Positions 25,701 through 35,509 of a DNA stretch of 64,000 bases are shown one piece after another. The DNA is from Macrocystis pyrifera (taxonomy: Eukaryota > Sar > Phaeophyceae > Laminariales > Laminariaceae), in NCBI GenBank assembly GCA_031763025.1, contig JASSKH010000023.1, positions 2,507,501-2,571,500 of the forward strand. The letters run 5' to 3'. The position numbers and the translations under genes are program-made. Below the pieces are notes generated by a model, which had not been told where the DNA came from, did not search any database, and saw only the letters and a program-made list of their open reading frames with translations. The stretch's first letter is position 1, and the number at the start of each line of letters is the position of its first letter.

Positions 25701-28700
25701 GAGCCATCAGGGCTCGGGCTTCCTTCGCAGCAGCCTTACTAGCACCAGTGTCCTGCTTTGCGGCTGCGCCGAAGAAGATGTTGAAGCTGCCAGGTAGAGG
25801 GCGTGGATGGTTGTTAACGTTGACCATCGGTTCATCCGACAATACGCGAAACCGACTTACAGGGCTCGTGTTCGCTGCCTGGTTCTGTACTACAGCTGAA
25901 CTTTGGCGTGAGTCACGTAAGAGGATTGATGCGAATTCTGTAAAATACATCCGGTCCTCCTCCGTAAACGTTGAATTGGTACAAGTACAAGCACCAGTAC
26001 ATATGTACAGTTTAAACGCACGTACCGTACATACGATTGCAAGTAAAGCAAGGCACAAATATGTGCAAGGTACCAGCACAAAGTACAAGTACAAAAAACA
26101 AGTACATACATATGATATACATGTACAAGCCTCTACTTGTACGAGGTATGATAGTATGATAACTATGTCTGACTAGAGAAACGCGCTACGGAAGGCGTGC
26201 TACCATATTTTTATGAGGCTCCTTAATTGAGGAGAGCTGTATACCTTGTACTTGGCACCCGACTTGGAGAAACACTGTAGGTTAAGCCGACACACAATCC
26301 CATGGGATACTGGTAGGCATTATCAAACATCTACTAATACCGTGGTTGTAATTATAGTAATAGGCTCTAAATATATCGGGCAGTTTGAGGCAGTTGACCC
26401 CTGTCAGTGAGAAACGCTGCCTTTAGTGTCACATTTTAGTCTCCAATTACTCTGCTACTGTTTTGTCTGGATATATAAATCCATTCAGACCAGCATCCGG
26501 TTTTGTTACATCTCAAACGAGCCTCTCACGTGTAGGCATCGGGAGTAACACCCCATCGCGCTGATGCACATTGAAGCATGTCCATTCCTCCAGCGAAGTT
26601 CCCGTCCTGCGATAGCAGAAGTTTGATTGTCACTATGCGGGCTGCCTTGGCTCACGCACGCTTCTCAAGAACGAAGGATGGGTTCGACGAGTGATGGCCC
26701 ACCAACCCGGACAATCCCAACATATTCCGGGCCCGGGCAACACATACCAGTATCAATACTAGGTCACGCCATTTTTCGCGCAAATGTCAACGACAGCACT
26801 TCTCATAAGGAATATCCAGCGCACACTGCACATCGTCTGTTTCCCACAGCAGTCGACACCATTCAAAACTGTAAATGCCGATAGTTTTCTTGGTTTTACT
26901 ATGAACAGCAGCTGTCTATAAACCTGGTGCTTAAAGTATCATACGGGTAGCTGTTCTGTGCTCCCATCTTCCATGGCTACGAATTTCATACCTGCACCAG
27001 GGCCGAAACCACAATGTTGAAGCAAACGCAGCCCAAATCCACGTCACCGTCCACCATTTCGTTATAGACTGCAACACAGCGATCTGCTTGACCATCCAAC
27101 TTCAAGGCGTCCAGGAAAGCCCCGGCCGTGTGTTGAGTCGGGAATTGCCCCGGGCACGCATGGTCTGATAGGCGAATACGATGTATCGGAAGGGAGGCGT
27201 GCGTTAAGGTCTCGTGCAAGCAAACAATAGAAGTTTGTGTTCGGGTGGGTATATCCATATACCCATGTCCTGCGGTGAACAGTTCGTGGGCTGTGTCGCA
27301 GGGTACTGCGGTGAGTAACAAAAGTATGAGCCCGTGGTTAAAAACATGCACATATTGCATACCGGTATGTGAATAGACCGTCTGCCATCGCGCAGTGGAT
27401 CCGACGTGTGATCATGTGATGCAACGCCTTGGTCGGCTGGTAACATAAACAAACGCGGCGGAATTGCTCCAGCCCGGTCGAGCGAGGTCTAAAGATGCAA
27501 GTGGTTTTCGCAGTAAGACCCGGTAACATTCAAAAGGTGTAACAGGGGCGCTACACTGAACAACTATGGCCGTGGCGAATGCACAATGTCGACCACTACA
27601 CCGCGACAACAGTAGACTATATGAGGAGCGTCAAATACACGAATACACGGTGCCGGCGTGATCAAAATATAAATAAGGGCAAATGCCAAAATCAGGTATA
27701 CCTGATCCGTTTGAGCCAAAATCAGGTACAAGCTAAAACCAAGCAAAAAACGCGCGCCACGAGCGGTGCGATGTCCATGGCAATCCGGTGAAAAAAGAAT
27801 GCGCCTAAAGCATTTTAAGCGTGCCACATGGCCTCCAAAACCTGAATTGTTTTGTTTTCTTCAGGTGTAGGTACCACGGGCTCCACTTGGACCTGCAAAG
27901 AGTCACTATAAATATGCTTCGTTTGTTTCGCCACGGCGGGAGCGCCAAGAGTATTTACTCTGGCCCCCCCCCCTCGTGTTGACAGCTTTAAAGCTTCCAG
28001 ACCGGCCTCGCGGAACCGCCTGCTCGGCACGAAATTATCTTGACGTACGTACCAAACCTGAGACCACCTCGACGCGGGGTGGTGCAGACGAAACGCCGAG
28101 TGTCCATAGTGCTGTAAAGACTGCTGTGAACATAGAAAACAACAAAGTACACACAACAACTATTCATAACTGAAGCACATCGCACACCCCAAAGGGGAAA
28201 AAGTGAAACCAGCGTACGCATGTATGCATGTATACACGTACTTTTACGTACGACGTACGAGTACAGAGTTCATACGTCAATAGGCAGACGCATACGGAGA
28301 GAAAACACAGTGTGCGTATGGCCTCTCTGATTGGTTCAAAGTTGGCTAAAGCTAGACAGAGTTGAAAAAATCAGGTGTACCTTGGCCTTTTCGTGCCAAA
28401 ATCAGTTACAATGTCAGCTTGGCCAATAGCAGGGCTCCTGGTGTGTGTTTTGTACTTGATTTCAGTATTACCTGTTTTTGGCACAAAAGTGGCCACGTAT
28501 ACCTGATTTTGGCAAAAACCCTAAAAATAAAGAAACAACGTACGAGCGAATGCAAGTTTCTTGTTTTGACGGCTCATTTTTTAGAGACCCGTTTCCTGCT
28601 TTTGGTAACACCCGCCGCTGCCATAAAGGTTTCAATCCCAGGTATCAGAACAGTACTAGTGGTAGCGTATTGGAGCCTGATCCCATGTCTTCTGTCTTGT

Positions 28701-31700
28701 GACCGAAAAACAACCACAACTGTTTTTACAGGGACTCATATTTTGCGGTGTCGACTATATTAACAAGTACCAGGTATCTTACAAGGTTCCCCTCCGGGAA
28801 GTGCCTAGGAGAGTGGCGCAAGGTGATGATTCAGCGAACACTCCGTATTCGCCCAGCAAATGCATCGCAGATTCGACTACTGAAGGTACTGAGGTCGCGC
28901 CTCAATTCCATCAATTACTAGTTCTCGTATGAAGTACCTGCACACCTGTATAGAACTGCATTCACCCATCAATAATGTGAAGAATACACACACAACAGAT
29001 TTTGGGGACAAACTATACTGATCGTGGAATTAGTCTGGGACCACTACTACAATAACGTGAAAGAGGATACCGGTAGGTGGGTACTGATGCTGAACAGATG
29101 GCTCACGGCGATCAATTCAATGCTTGCGGCGTAAACGTAAATACACAAGAGTTGCGTGAGCTCGAGGTGGCGAAATAATACTTTGTGACCGGATAAGTGA
29201 AAGACAGCACATACTGCTGTATATACATTCCCGCAAAATAAATGTTTCGAGGTGCTCAGGGTAAAATTAAAAGTTTCACAGACAATGCTCCCAGTACTCG
29301 GTGTCCCGAGTTGGAGTTCTGCGGCAAAAACACTGCGAATACCGGGAAGGCCTAATATTGCGAGTACTGAGAAGATCCAAAGACTGAGAATACTGAGAGG
29401 GTGAGCAGCACGGAACTCCGAGAGTACAAGCAAATATGTACCAGCAGTATCGAAACCCGAAACACTTCGGAGTACAGGCACTATCCGCAGTACAGAACCT
29501 CGAGCTACTGGATATTGAGAGTACTCGCAGTACATATTCCCGAAATACTGCCACTACTCTTAGTACTCGAGTTGCCCCCAGCGAAAGTAATTTGCTCCAA
29601 CTCCCACTCGTGTTACCATCTGTAAGTGTTTTCTGCCAAACAACGGGCATGAATTGTCGACGACACGGTGCACAGATGGGCGAAGTATACTTCATACTTC
29701 AAGTATACTGGGCATCTTTTGGGAGTATTTTGGTATTGCGAGTACTCGCAATACGAACATGACCAACTGACGAAATACTGCCAGTTCTCGCAGTACCCGC
29801 AATACAGAACCCCGAGATACTTGAAGCACAGGGAGTTTCCACAGTAGTGAATCCCGAAATACTCAGAGCCCGGAAATATCCACAATAAGTAATACAGAAC
29901 CTCGAAATACTGCGAGTACTCGCAGCATCTGCAGTACAAACCGGAAATACTGCGAATGCACCTACAGTATTTTTCTCGAATATACTTTGCTTTACTCCCA
30001 AGTATTGGGAGCATCTGTGAAAGGGTACGGTTTGAACGCACGCCACACGTAAGCGCGCCCAAACTCCGTGGCCGTGCGTAAAAACACGCAACTTGTATAT
30101 ATCATACGAAGGTAAAAAAAAAAAATCAGAAAAGAAAGGTGGACGTACTGATAGAAAATAAATCGAAATCTGAAAAAAAGGGCAACGTCGGAATCGAACC
30201 TCGGAAATGAAAGCATTTTCGAGCGCAGACACTCTCTACTCTACAACACTCGTACAAGTAGCAAATGAGGGTTTGCGCAATCTAAACACGTTGCAGGATC
30301 TCGTAAGAGTAGCTTATACTGGTACGACTGCATGTACAGCAGTACTGTTGTAAAATACCATGTGAGCAGAAGATACGAGTACTGCGACACAGGAACGTGT
30401 GCTGCTGCCCTTTCAGCTGGCTCTAGGATCGGTCAGCAGTGTAGGACACACCGCAGTCAGTACTACCAGGTAGGCTTTATACGAATGCTGCTGTGCACGA
30501 TGATGTGTGTGTGTTCTTCACATTGTACGAACGATTCGTTGTACTCGACTATATAGTACACATCGATCCGGGGATGATCGGTACGGAGCAAAAAATGCCC
30601 GTCACATTGCGGCAGATGGCAGATACGTGCATGGGTCAATGTCAGTCAATGTCAATCAATGCCAACAACAACGAACACTGGTACTGAGAGTACAGCCTGG
30701 ATCTGCCACACGCGCACAGTACACCGCCTGCTGCTGTTGTTGACGCACTACACAGCTAGAGCAGTGGCGATGATGGATCACACACAGCCACACGCAGAAG
30801 AAGCAGCAGAGAGGTGATTGATGGTGTGGTGGCGGCGTGGCAGAAGATGGATTACCCACCGCAGGCTCCGATAAACACAACCAGTCACAGCAGTACAGCG
30901 GATATGGAAGTGTCGCACACGCACGGCGTATGGGCGGCAGCGTTGTAACGTTGTGGTCCGTGCATGTTGTCTGTTGTCTACCTGGTATATGTTTGGCTGC
31001 GTGCTCATGAGAGCCTAGGGCAAAAAACAGACAACAGTTACCGCTATGTACGTATCATGGTACAAAATAAGGCCTTTCGTACTGAAACCAGGGAAATCGT
31101 CTTGTCCACTCCCGCCGAAAAAACAGTTTGAGCGCATGCCACGCGCTCCAAACTGCACGGATCGCGCCCACCTCGACCAATGTGTCCGGCCGGGCTTCCC
31201 GTGTCGACTACTTGGCGTTTCGTCAAAAAGTGCTCGTACGAAGAGATAAGTTCGAAAAAGTACGAAAACTTCACACCTCGGATAACGTAACACTCGGATA
31301 ACACTATTTACGTTGTGGGGCCTAACACAGGAACGTGGTAACGTACTAACATAGTGTTAGCACTAGAGAAGCGATCACGGCAACGCGGTAACACAGTGTT
31401 AACTGAAAACCCACGAACGTGCACGAGCCTTAACGTTATGTTGCTGCTCGGTCTCGTCCAGCTCTGGTACAGTAACATTATGTTATGCCGTGATCAGTCC
31501 TTGAACTAACACCTTAACACAGCAGTGTTAGGCTTGGACCAAACACGTACGTTGTCACTCTAACATGCCCAGATCGATATCCGCATATTTACTGGCACGA
31601 TAACATAATGTTATTGTCGACGCAGCGTTAGACGTAACACAATAACATGTTACCCCTAGGAGGAGTGTTATACATAGCACCCTAACATAACGTTACCATG

Positions 31701-34700
31701 TTCGCCAGCACTGCTAACACATAACATTGTGTTACAGATAACGCACTAACGTAACATAACGCAATGGCCAGCACTACTAACACTACGATATCTGGACCCC
31801 CCATCTGATTGCCTTAGGGTCGGATAACGTAACACTTAACGTACGTTAGATACGTTACAGTTTTTAGCCGGCCCACACGTGACATTATGTTAGGATGTTA
31901 GCCTAAATGCGGAAGTCTCTGTAACATTATGTTACGGTGTTACCGTCAGTAAAGATCTGATGGTAACATTCCGTTACCGTGTTACCATAAAAACCAATCC
32001 GGGTCTAACTTTATGTTACTGAGTTACCGTTGGGGCCGAAGTCGTTCTAACGTAATGTTACTACGTTACCCTTTGGATCTTCCCGAGATCTAACATGTGT
32101 TACCCGTGTTAGTGGTAAAGCGGGCGTGTGGGAGTAACATAGCGTAGCCGTGTTATCCAATTTCGCCGGCATCCCAATAGGGGATACCTACAAAAAGATC
32201 CCCGGGGGAGGATAGCATGGCATCCCCAGTAAAAACAACGCCTCCATATTTTAAAACCCCAAAACAGGGGATATTTAGGAGGGATCCCCGCAAAAATAAC
32301 GCCTCGTTTTTTTGTGGAAACCCCGCCAGTACGTTATCCATGGCAGATTTTATACGTCACGGGACAGCTTTCGCGGACTTTAATTGCGCGCCGCGCAATG
32401 TATGTAAAACCCCTGTTCTGGCAGGTACTGGAGCAATGTATAGTCATTCCCATTGACTAGAGCCAACTTTTATGAGAATCCTCGGCAGACATCGATCGAC
32501 AAAACCAACGACACCGTCATGAAACCTGAACGGAATGCGCTGGTTAAGGTCTCCGACCCAGCCTAGTGTCGCAGTGCTCACACCTCGGTCGGTGATATGT
32601 GGCGTGGGCTGACCAGGCGTCTGGTAAAAAAACATTTTGGCACCGGTCTGGAGAAGACAGACGACAAAAAATCTCTACCCCTCTCCGATGGCAAAAAATA
32701 GACCATTTTTCAGGTTTGACATCGATCGACAAACCCAGCGATTACGTCACGAACTCTGAATGAAGCGAGAGGCTCCGACCCACACTAGTATCACAGTTCT
32801 CACACCTCGGTCGGTGATATGTGGCGTGGGTGGGCCAGGCGTCTACTAAAAACATATTTGGCAGCTCGTGTGTAGAAAACAGACGACAAAAACTCTCGAT
32901 TCCTCTCCGTTGGCACGAAACAGAACTTTTTGAAAGCTTTGACGAAGAGCATAGGACGCCGCGACCAACCTCTCGCCCCCTAGACCACGGATTCCAATTA
33001 TACCTCCCAGGCCATAATTTACACTCATTGGCCTTGCCCGGTACCAAGCTCGTTGACCGTGGGTGGATTATACGTCGAGATCGAAGGTCAATCGTCGCGT
33101 GACTGCGGGTGTGCGAGCTGCGAGCTGTGTCTTCTAGTTTGTGTGCGGCGTGATTTCACGTGGTTCCCGTGGTTCCCGTTAATACAGCGATTTTATTGGA
33201 TGATGCCCCCGTCGTTCGCGTTATTTCAGCCATTTGATTGGAAGATAGCTGGCGTCAACTGCCCCGTGATATTTTAGACTTGCCGTTATCCATCTATAAC
33301 ACATTACGTTATCCATCTATAACGTAATCTGCACACTCGCACGTACGAGTTAACACGGCAGTAACATATTGTTGACTTTAGATTGGGGGTGTACGTTATC
33401 TACTAACTTGTGTCACTACATACATTGCATACGAGTTGACAGCATTAACATAATGCTATTAATAGTGTTTTATCGATCATATACATACGTTATCCGTTTG
33501 ACGTATGTATGTTATGTTGTTATGGTAGCAAGACTTCCGTAATACCCTCACATAACGTCGCTCGAAACGGACTGCTGCTGCGGCTGATACAGTAACATAA
33601 TGTTAACGTTGTATTGACCATGCACGTCATCTCTCTAACGTCTGTTACGATAGCCCCTAGGAATTTCACTAACACACTAACATAGTGTTATGTACGCGTT
33701 TATTTGGCCGTGTACGTTATCCGTTGAAAGGGTGTTACGGTAGCAGGAAGAATCCCGCTGACACACTAACATAACGTTACTCGCTACGGGCTGATGCCGC
33801 TAACACGGTCACATAATGTTAACGTTTAATTGACCATGTACGTTATCCCTTCAACATGTGTTACGATTGCCACCAGGGATTCCGCTAACACGCTAACATA
33901 GTGCTACTCGCTATGGGCTGCATACCCTAACACCGTAACACATATACTGCGGTCAATACGAGATCAAGGCAAAACTCTAACATAATGTTACGCAATCGCC
34001 CGTCAATATCATAACACACTAACACTATGTTATCACAAAATCCAGAAAATAGTTAACGTAGTAACGTAATGTTACGTTTTTTTTTCGCTGACGCCTAACA
34101 TTAACATGAAACGTTAAGTGTTAACGTTATCCGAGGTGTGAAAACTTCATAAACATGAATATTACAACAACAAACAACAACAGCAGCTACATTATTAATA
34201 AATTGTCCACTGTTCACAATCCACCAACGCACACAAGTTGGCGACAGATATAAGTAACTAGCCACGTACGTGAGTTCCAGCATATATATCTGGAACCTGT
34301 ACGTATAATGGTTGGAGGTACGTATAATACTCACTGAAGTACGTACCTGGTTTGGCGCTGGCACGCCGACACTGGTAGTGCTTGGAACTTCAACTTGGAG
34401 CCCGCAACATTGATGCGCGCGATCGGCGGAAAAAACTGAGCCTTCAGTTACTAAGCCAGTACGTAATTGATACTGCTGCTGTATGTAGTGGACTTTAGGT
34501 CGGCGGCAGTCGTTATGCTTGTTCAGTAATATCCGTAACTGGCATATAGAACGCGATTTAAAATACAATACACAAAGATAGGTACAGTAGTATAGCCACT
34601 TTTCCCCTGGCCTGGCAGGGTCCGGAGATATTCGTCAACATGAGCTATCAACAGCAAAATAGTTATGGTATGACACCAGTAGCCAACAAACCCTGCAACT

Positions 34701-35273
34701 CACTGCGCCTCGTCCAAGTTGCCATGCTACCCGGCATCAAGCCGCCAACAACAGGGCAATATAGACAGCCACGACCACATTTCCAAGGCATCACCTGGTA
34801 GGAACTTCGACAGCGTCAGTGTCACAAACAGCGTCTACGTACAGAAAGAGAACACCTCAATCCCCAGTTATCTCATAACGCACCATAAAAAAATTGTCCG
34901 CCAAGGCCGTCTGTCCGCAGCGACTTGCTGCCTTAAGTAGGACGTCTTGGATGCGCAAAGGGTCCGCGTGCGTTGCATCTGACTGCATCCTCACGTACTC
35001 CGTTTCCTTGTCGAGAGATTTTAAAACTGAGGCGAGAAGCCGCTTGTCACGGTTGCGAGCCGCCGAAAGCAGCTTGAAAAAATACTGCTTGCGCCGCTTC
35101 TCCAGCGCAATGGATGGTACCTCTCTTGCCTGAGGTGAACCCACACCGTCCAGAGGATGGGTGTGATGCTGCCAAGGACGAGGCGGCCGAGAGGCACCAA
35201 AGCGGGCAAACTGCTGCGGGGAGAGGAGACGGCCGACTGTGCTGCATGATGCCACGAACGTAGAACACGTCAT
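16746..35273 (-). CDS. Split gene for a P-type pentatricopeptide-repeat protein
   Basis: About 15 exons on the minus strand rebuild a protein of roughly 790 residues. PPR proteins bind single-stranded RNA in mitochondria or plastids, one helical-hairpin repeat of about 35 residues per base, and act in organelle RNA processing or translation. The start ATG (35271-35273) is the first in frame after a stop at about 35385. The first 40 residues lack acids and are rich in Ser, Arg and Pro, as an organelle-targeting peptide would be. Repeats are clear in exons 3-6, 9-10 and 12-14. No DYW, E or SMR domain is seen. Nearly every exon is bounded by AG and GT, and phases agree along the chain: 0, 1, 0, 2, 0, 0 for exons 1-6 and 0, 0, 2, 0, 1, stop for exons 10, 12-16. 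Doubtful points are exon 2 (40 bp), the exon 7-8 join, the donor of exon 9, and whether another exon lies between 19602 and 18203. Introns 2, 10 and others carry mobile elements. There is no sign of an operon or a close neighbour gene. Confidence 0.8.
17117..17210 (-). CDS. PPR gene exon 15
   Basis: Acceptor ATTATTAACAG, donor GTACTT. It reads VGKQLEDGTQSGRAPFRV then MQLLHRQMEDALE plus one base, a helical C-terminal region. Confidence 0.75.
17359..17470 (-). CDS. PPR gene exon 14
   Basis: Acceptor CCGTGCTACAG, donor GTGCGG. Joined to exon 13 it completes a motif: CGRAQRPDAAMKVVYALRKD then KIAPSSTLSNSYFKAKK. Phase 0 at the end. Confidence 0.82.
17567..17730 (-). CDS. PPR gene exon 13
   Basis: Acceptor CCTTTAACAG, donor GTGAGT, phase 2 at the end. 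It encodes GAVVFWRQHIRSALGPASSG, an acidic linker, then SIKTLRMEKKRKADLFSAYC and GLLHV. Confidence 0.78.
17988..18203 (-). CDS. PPR gene exon 12
   Basis: Acceptor AATCATTCAG, donor GTGAGC, 72 codons, phase 0 at both ends. It reads DARRFGRDVKEWWRM, a Gly/Ser-rich linker, then SAEMCKQLYTEAVDRGIRIN and LCNAVMVGFGSDLT, a late PPR motif. Confidence 0.75.
19200..19300. repeat. Tandem duplication, about 60 bp
   Basis: CCCATTGCCGCGAAAGCACA / CTCATCGCCGCGGAAGCACA, each followed by ACAAATT and ACGxCCCA, with GCGCGTCATAAA / GCGCATCATAAA before. Two units lie beside the MITE in a PPR-gene intron. Confidence 0.75.
19312..19419. mobile_element. 108-bp MITE, family M copy 1
   Basis: Ends TTACGGGGGTCCATAGTTAA and its near-perfect complement, with TA on both sides (19310-19311 and 19420-19421). 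Nearly the whole element can fold on itself. TA duplication and this size fit Tc1/mariner-type MITEs. It lies in a PPR-gene intron. Copies: 39572-39675 (104 bp) and the long relative at 58903-60179. Confidence 0.85.
19422..19491 (-). CDS. Possible extra PPR exon next to a MITE (doubtful)
   Basis: After TTACCGTCCAG the frame reads RKVRARQAALSSFAVGILED, like the second helix of a PPR motif, and it starts in the right phase. No good donor follows before the 108-bp MITE at 19312-19419. Either the MITE truncated this exon or the segment is intronic; exons 10 and 12 already join in phase without it. Confidence 0.25.
19602..19735 (-). CDS. PPR gene exon 10
   Basis: Acceptor CTATTTTTGCAG, donor GTGAGT. 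It encodes GAEAALLLLEEMKVSGTVPD and IFTYTTVISGMARAE, one near-perfect PPR motif. Phase 0 at the end. Confidence 0.85.
20770..21028 (-). CDS. PPR gene exon 9
   Basis: Acceptor GTGCACCACAG. It reads ITLTALVRLQCSREDVYHVI, then ARKLRIRPSLAFLNSCIRAL and VYGACQVMDRIKSLDNMKPD, then AISYNSLIFALVQE: two PPR motifs. The donor may be GTGGGT at 20769 (phase 0) or GTCAGT four bases later (phase 1); only the second joins in phase to exon 10. Confidence 0.82.
21976..22004. repeat. Dispersed 28-bp word, copy at 35551-35580
   Basis: GAAATACGTCAGCTGTGAG followed by TTCGACTGA occurs here in an intron and again inside the SMART-B LTR near 35551. It marks a short shared insertion or repeat. Confidence 0.7.
22418..22570 (-). 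CDS. PPR gene exon 8 (5' end uncertain)
   Basis: Open frame with CIIEDYIQCSRLPLEAYKL and MLVAVAASRSSHAPFRHLVG, ending before GTGGGT in phase 2, which fits the one-base start of exon 9. The start may be near 22570 or, after TACATACAG, near 22510. PPR character is weak here. Confidence 0.5.
23836..24005 (-). CDS. PPR gene exon 7 (3' end uncertain)
   Basis: Acceptor TTTGTTGCAG, phase 0. It reads VGDTLGVIEVFNKYLRQDEA then VVPSLVSYNLVRLCCRRSDW. Possible donors are GTGTCA (exon end 23836) or GTAATG (exon end 23806), both in phase 2. A different frame stays open further down to a GTATGT donor near 23741, but it does not look like PPR. Confidence 0.65.
24498..24665 (-). CDS. PPR gene exon 6
   Basis: Exactly 56 codons between TATGCAG and GTGGGC. 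It holds VVPDVISFNVGIAAFMA, then KKAFELLDEMHRRGIRPRAD and TFNSILTGMTK, the clearest canonical PPR motif in the gene. Both ends are phase 0. Confidence 0.9.
25591..25786 (-). CDS. PPR gene exon 5
   Basis: Acceptor TACCTGGCAG, donor GTGAGG. It encodes FNIFFGAAAKQ, an Ala/Lys-rich insertion, then ALMAHLGVAPDRITVN and AVKEGRLDEAIETFGRLLDG, about one and a half PPR motifs. Phase 0 at the end. Confidence 0.85.
26530..26606 (-). CDS. PPR gene exon 4
   Basis: A 77-bp exon after CTATCGCAG, ending before GTGAGAG in phase 2. It reads DGNFAGGMDMLQCASARW then GVTPDAYT, the second half of the motif begun in exon 3. The phase joins exactly to exon 5, giving DAYT-FNIFF. Confidence 0.85.
26992..27164 (-). 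CDS. PPR gene exon 3
   Basis: Acceptor CCTATCAG, donor GTATGA. It contains one full PPR motif, from TAGAFLDALKLDGQADRC through YNEMVDGDVDLGCVCF to the start of the next (NIVVSALVQ). Phase 0 at the end. Confidence 0.8.
27677..28521. mobile_element. 845-bp TAA-flanked MITE, family E copy 1
   Basis: Ends GGGCAAATGCC-AAAATCAGG and, inverted, GGGTTTTTGCC-AAAATCAGG, with TAA on both sides (27674-27676 and 28522-28524). The internal motif AAATCAGGTATACCTG is palindromic and recurs near both ends. No transposase frame. A TATA-like CTATAAATATGC lies at 27906-27917 region. A second copy in the opposite direction is at about 63083-63978. It sits in the long intron of the PPR gene. Confidence 0.75.
29278..29985. 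repeat. Degenerate minisatellite of CGAAATACTG / GAGTACTCGCAG words
   Basis: Words such as CGAAATACTGC, GAGTACTCGCAGTA and GCAGTACAGAACCTCGA recur with an irregular spacing near 25 or 50 bp over 700 bp. Overlapping frames here on both strands are repeat-derived. Confidence 0.75.
31272..34140. mobile_element. 2.87-kb TIR element filled with TAACAT-ATGTTA palindromes
   Basis: The left end CACACCTCGGATAACGT is repeated inverted at the right end (ACGTTATCCGAGGTGTG within 34122-34140). AAAACTT flanks both ends (31265-31271 and 34141-34147), a 7-bp target duplication. Between them lie more than 25 imperfect palindromes of the form TAACATNATGTTA, spaced about 25-90 bp, in two arms (31300-32158 and 33296-34130). 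A core of about 1.1 kb (32160-33290) lacks them, has no transposase frame, and is partly related to MITE family F. It sits in the PPR gene's long intron. Family unknown; a 7-bp duplication is unusual for the common superfamilies. Confidence 0.75.
32440..33105 (-). repeat. Two diverged copies of a family-F-like segment
   Basis: GACATCGATCGACAAA-CCAnCGA, CTCCGACCCA-nCTAGT, and CACACCTCGGTCGGTGATATG followed by GTGGCG occur twice (about 32490-32690 and 32720-32900), and match 8290-8510 in inverted orientation. This is part of the core of the palindrome element. Confidence 0.65.
34795..34834 (-). CDS. PPR gene exon 2 (tentative, 40 bp)
   Basis: Lies after CTTTCTGTACGTAG and before GTGATG. It reads TLFVTLTLSKFLP plus one base. 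It is proposed because it converts the phase-0 end of exon 1 into the phase-1 start needed by exon 3. The first intron would be only 49 bp, so this exon is a guess that transcript data could settle. Confidence 0.4.
34884..35273 (-). CDS. PPR gene exon 1 (start, targeting peptide)
   Basis: Starts MTCSTFVASC and reads 130 codons to ADNFFM, then donor GTGCGT. Residues 1-45 look like a transit peptide. From about residue 55 the chain is helical and basic (EKRRKQYFFKLLSAARNRDK), then RIQDVLLKAASRCGQTALA, which fits a degenerate first PPR motif. Phase 0 at the end. Confidence 0.75.
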
Positions 35274-35289
35274 GTTGATTTTGTCCCAA

Positions 35290-35509
35290 CGCTCATCTGA
35301 AGCCCACTTGTTTCCACAATCGTGTGACGTTTCGTTGATGGAAGAAGGGTAGGAGCTATATGTCCACGTGCATCCGTATTGCTGCTACACGCACACACTT
35401 GTAGCTTGAGGGCTCTGCTGTGTCACAGCTGGCCTGGGGTCGAAAAGTACTATATTGCACCTCCCGCTATCGTAACGTCAAGGGCTAAGTTGGAACTCCC
35501 TGTGATGGA
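35290..35509 (-). other. Region upstream of the PPR start
   Basis: No TATA box or other promoter mark that I can support. A cluster of cysteine-, threonine-like codons is open up to the TAG near 35385 but has no ATG. Confidence 0.3.

Noticed and set aside
30180-30250. Possible tRNA on the minus strand (GGTTCGATTCC with flanking stem-like bases)
   Set aside because: The T-stem does not pair beyond two bases and no acceptor or anticodon stem of the right length was found.
31300-34130. CRISPR array or replication origin reading of the palindrome array
   Set aside because: Repeats are short, imperfect and unevenly spaced with no leader or cas genes, and the host is eukaryotic. The inverted ends and flank duplication fit a mobile element better.
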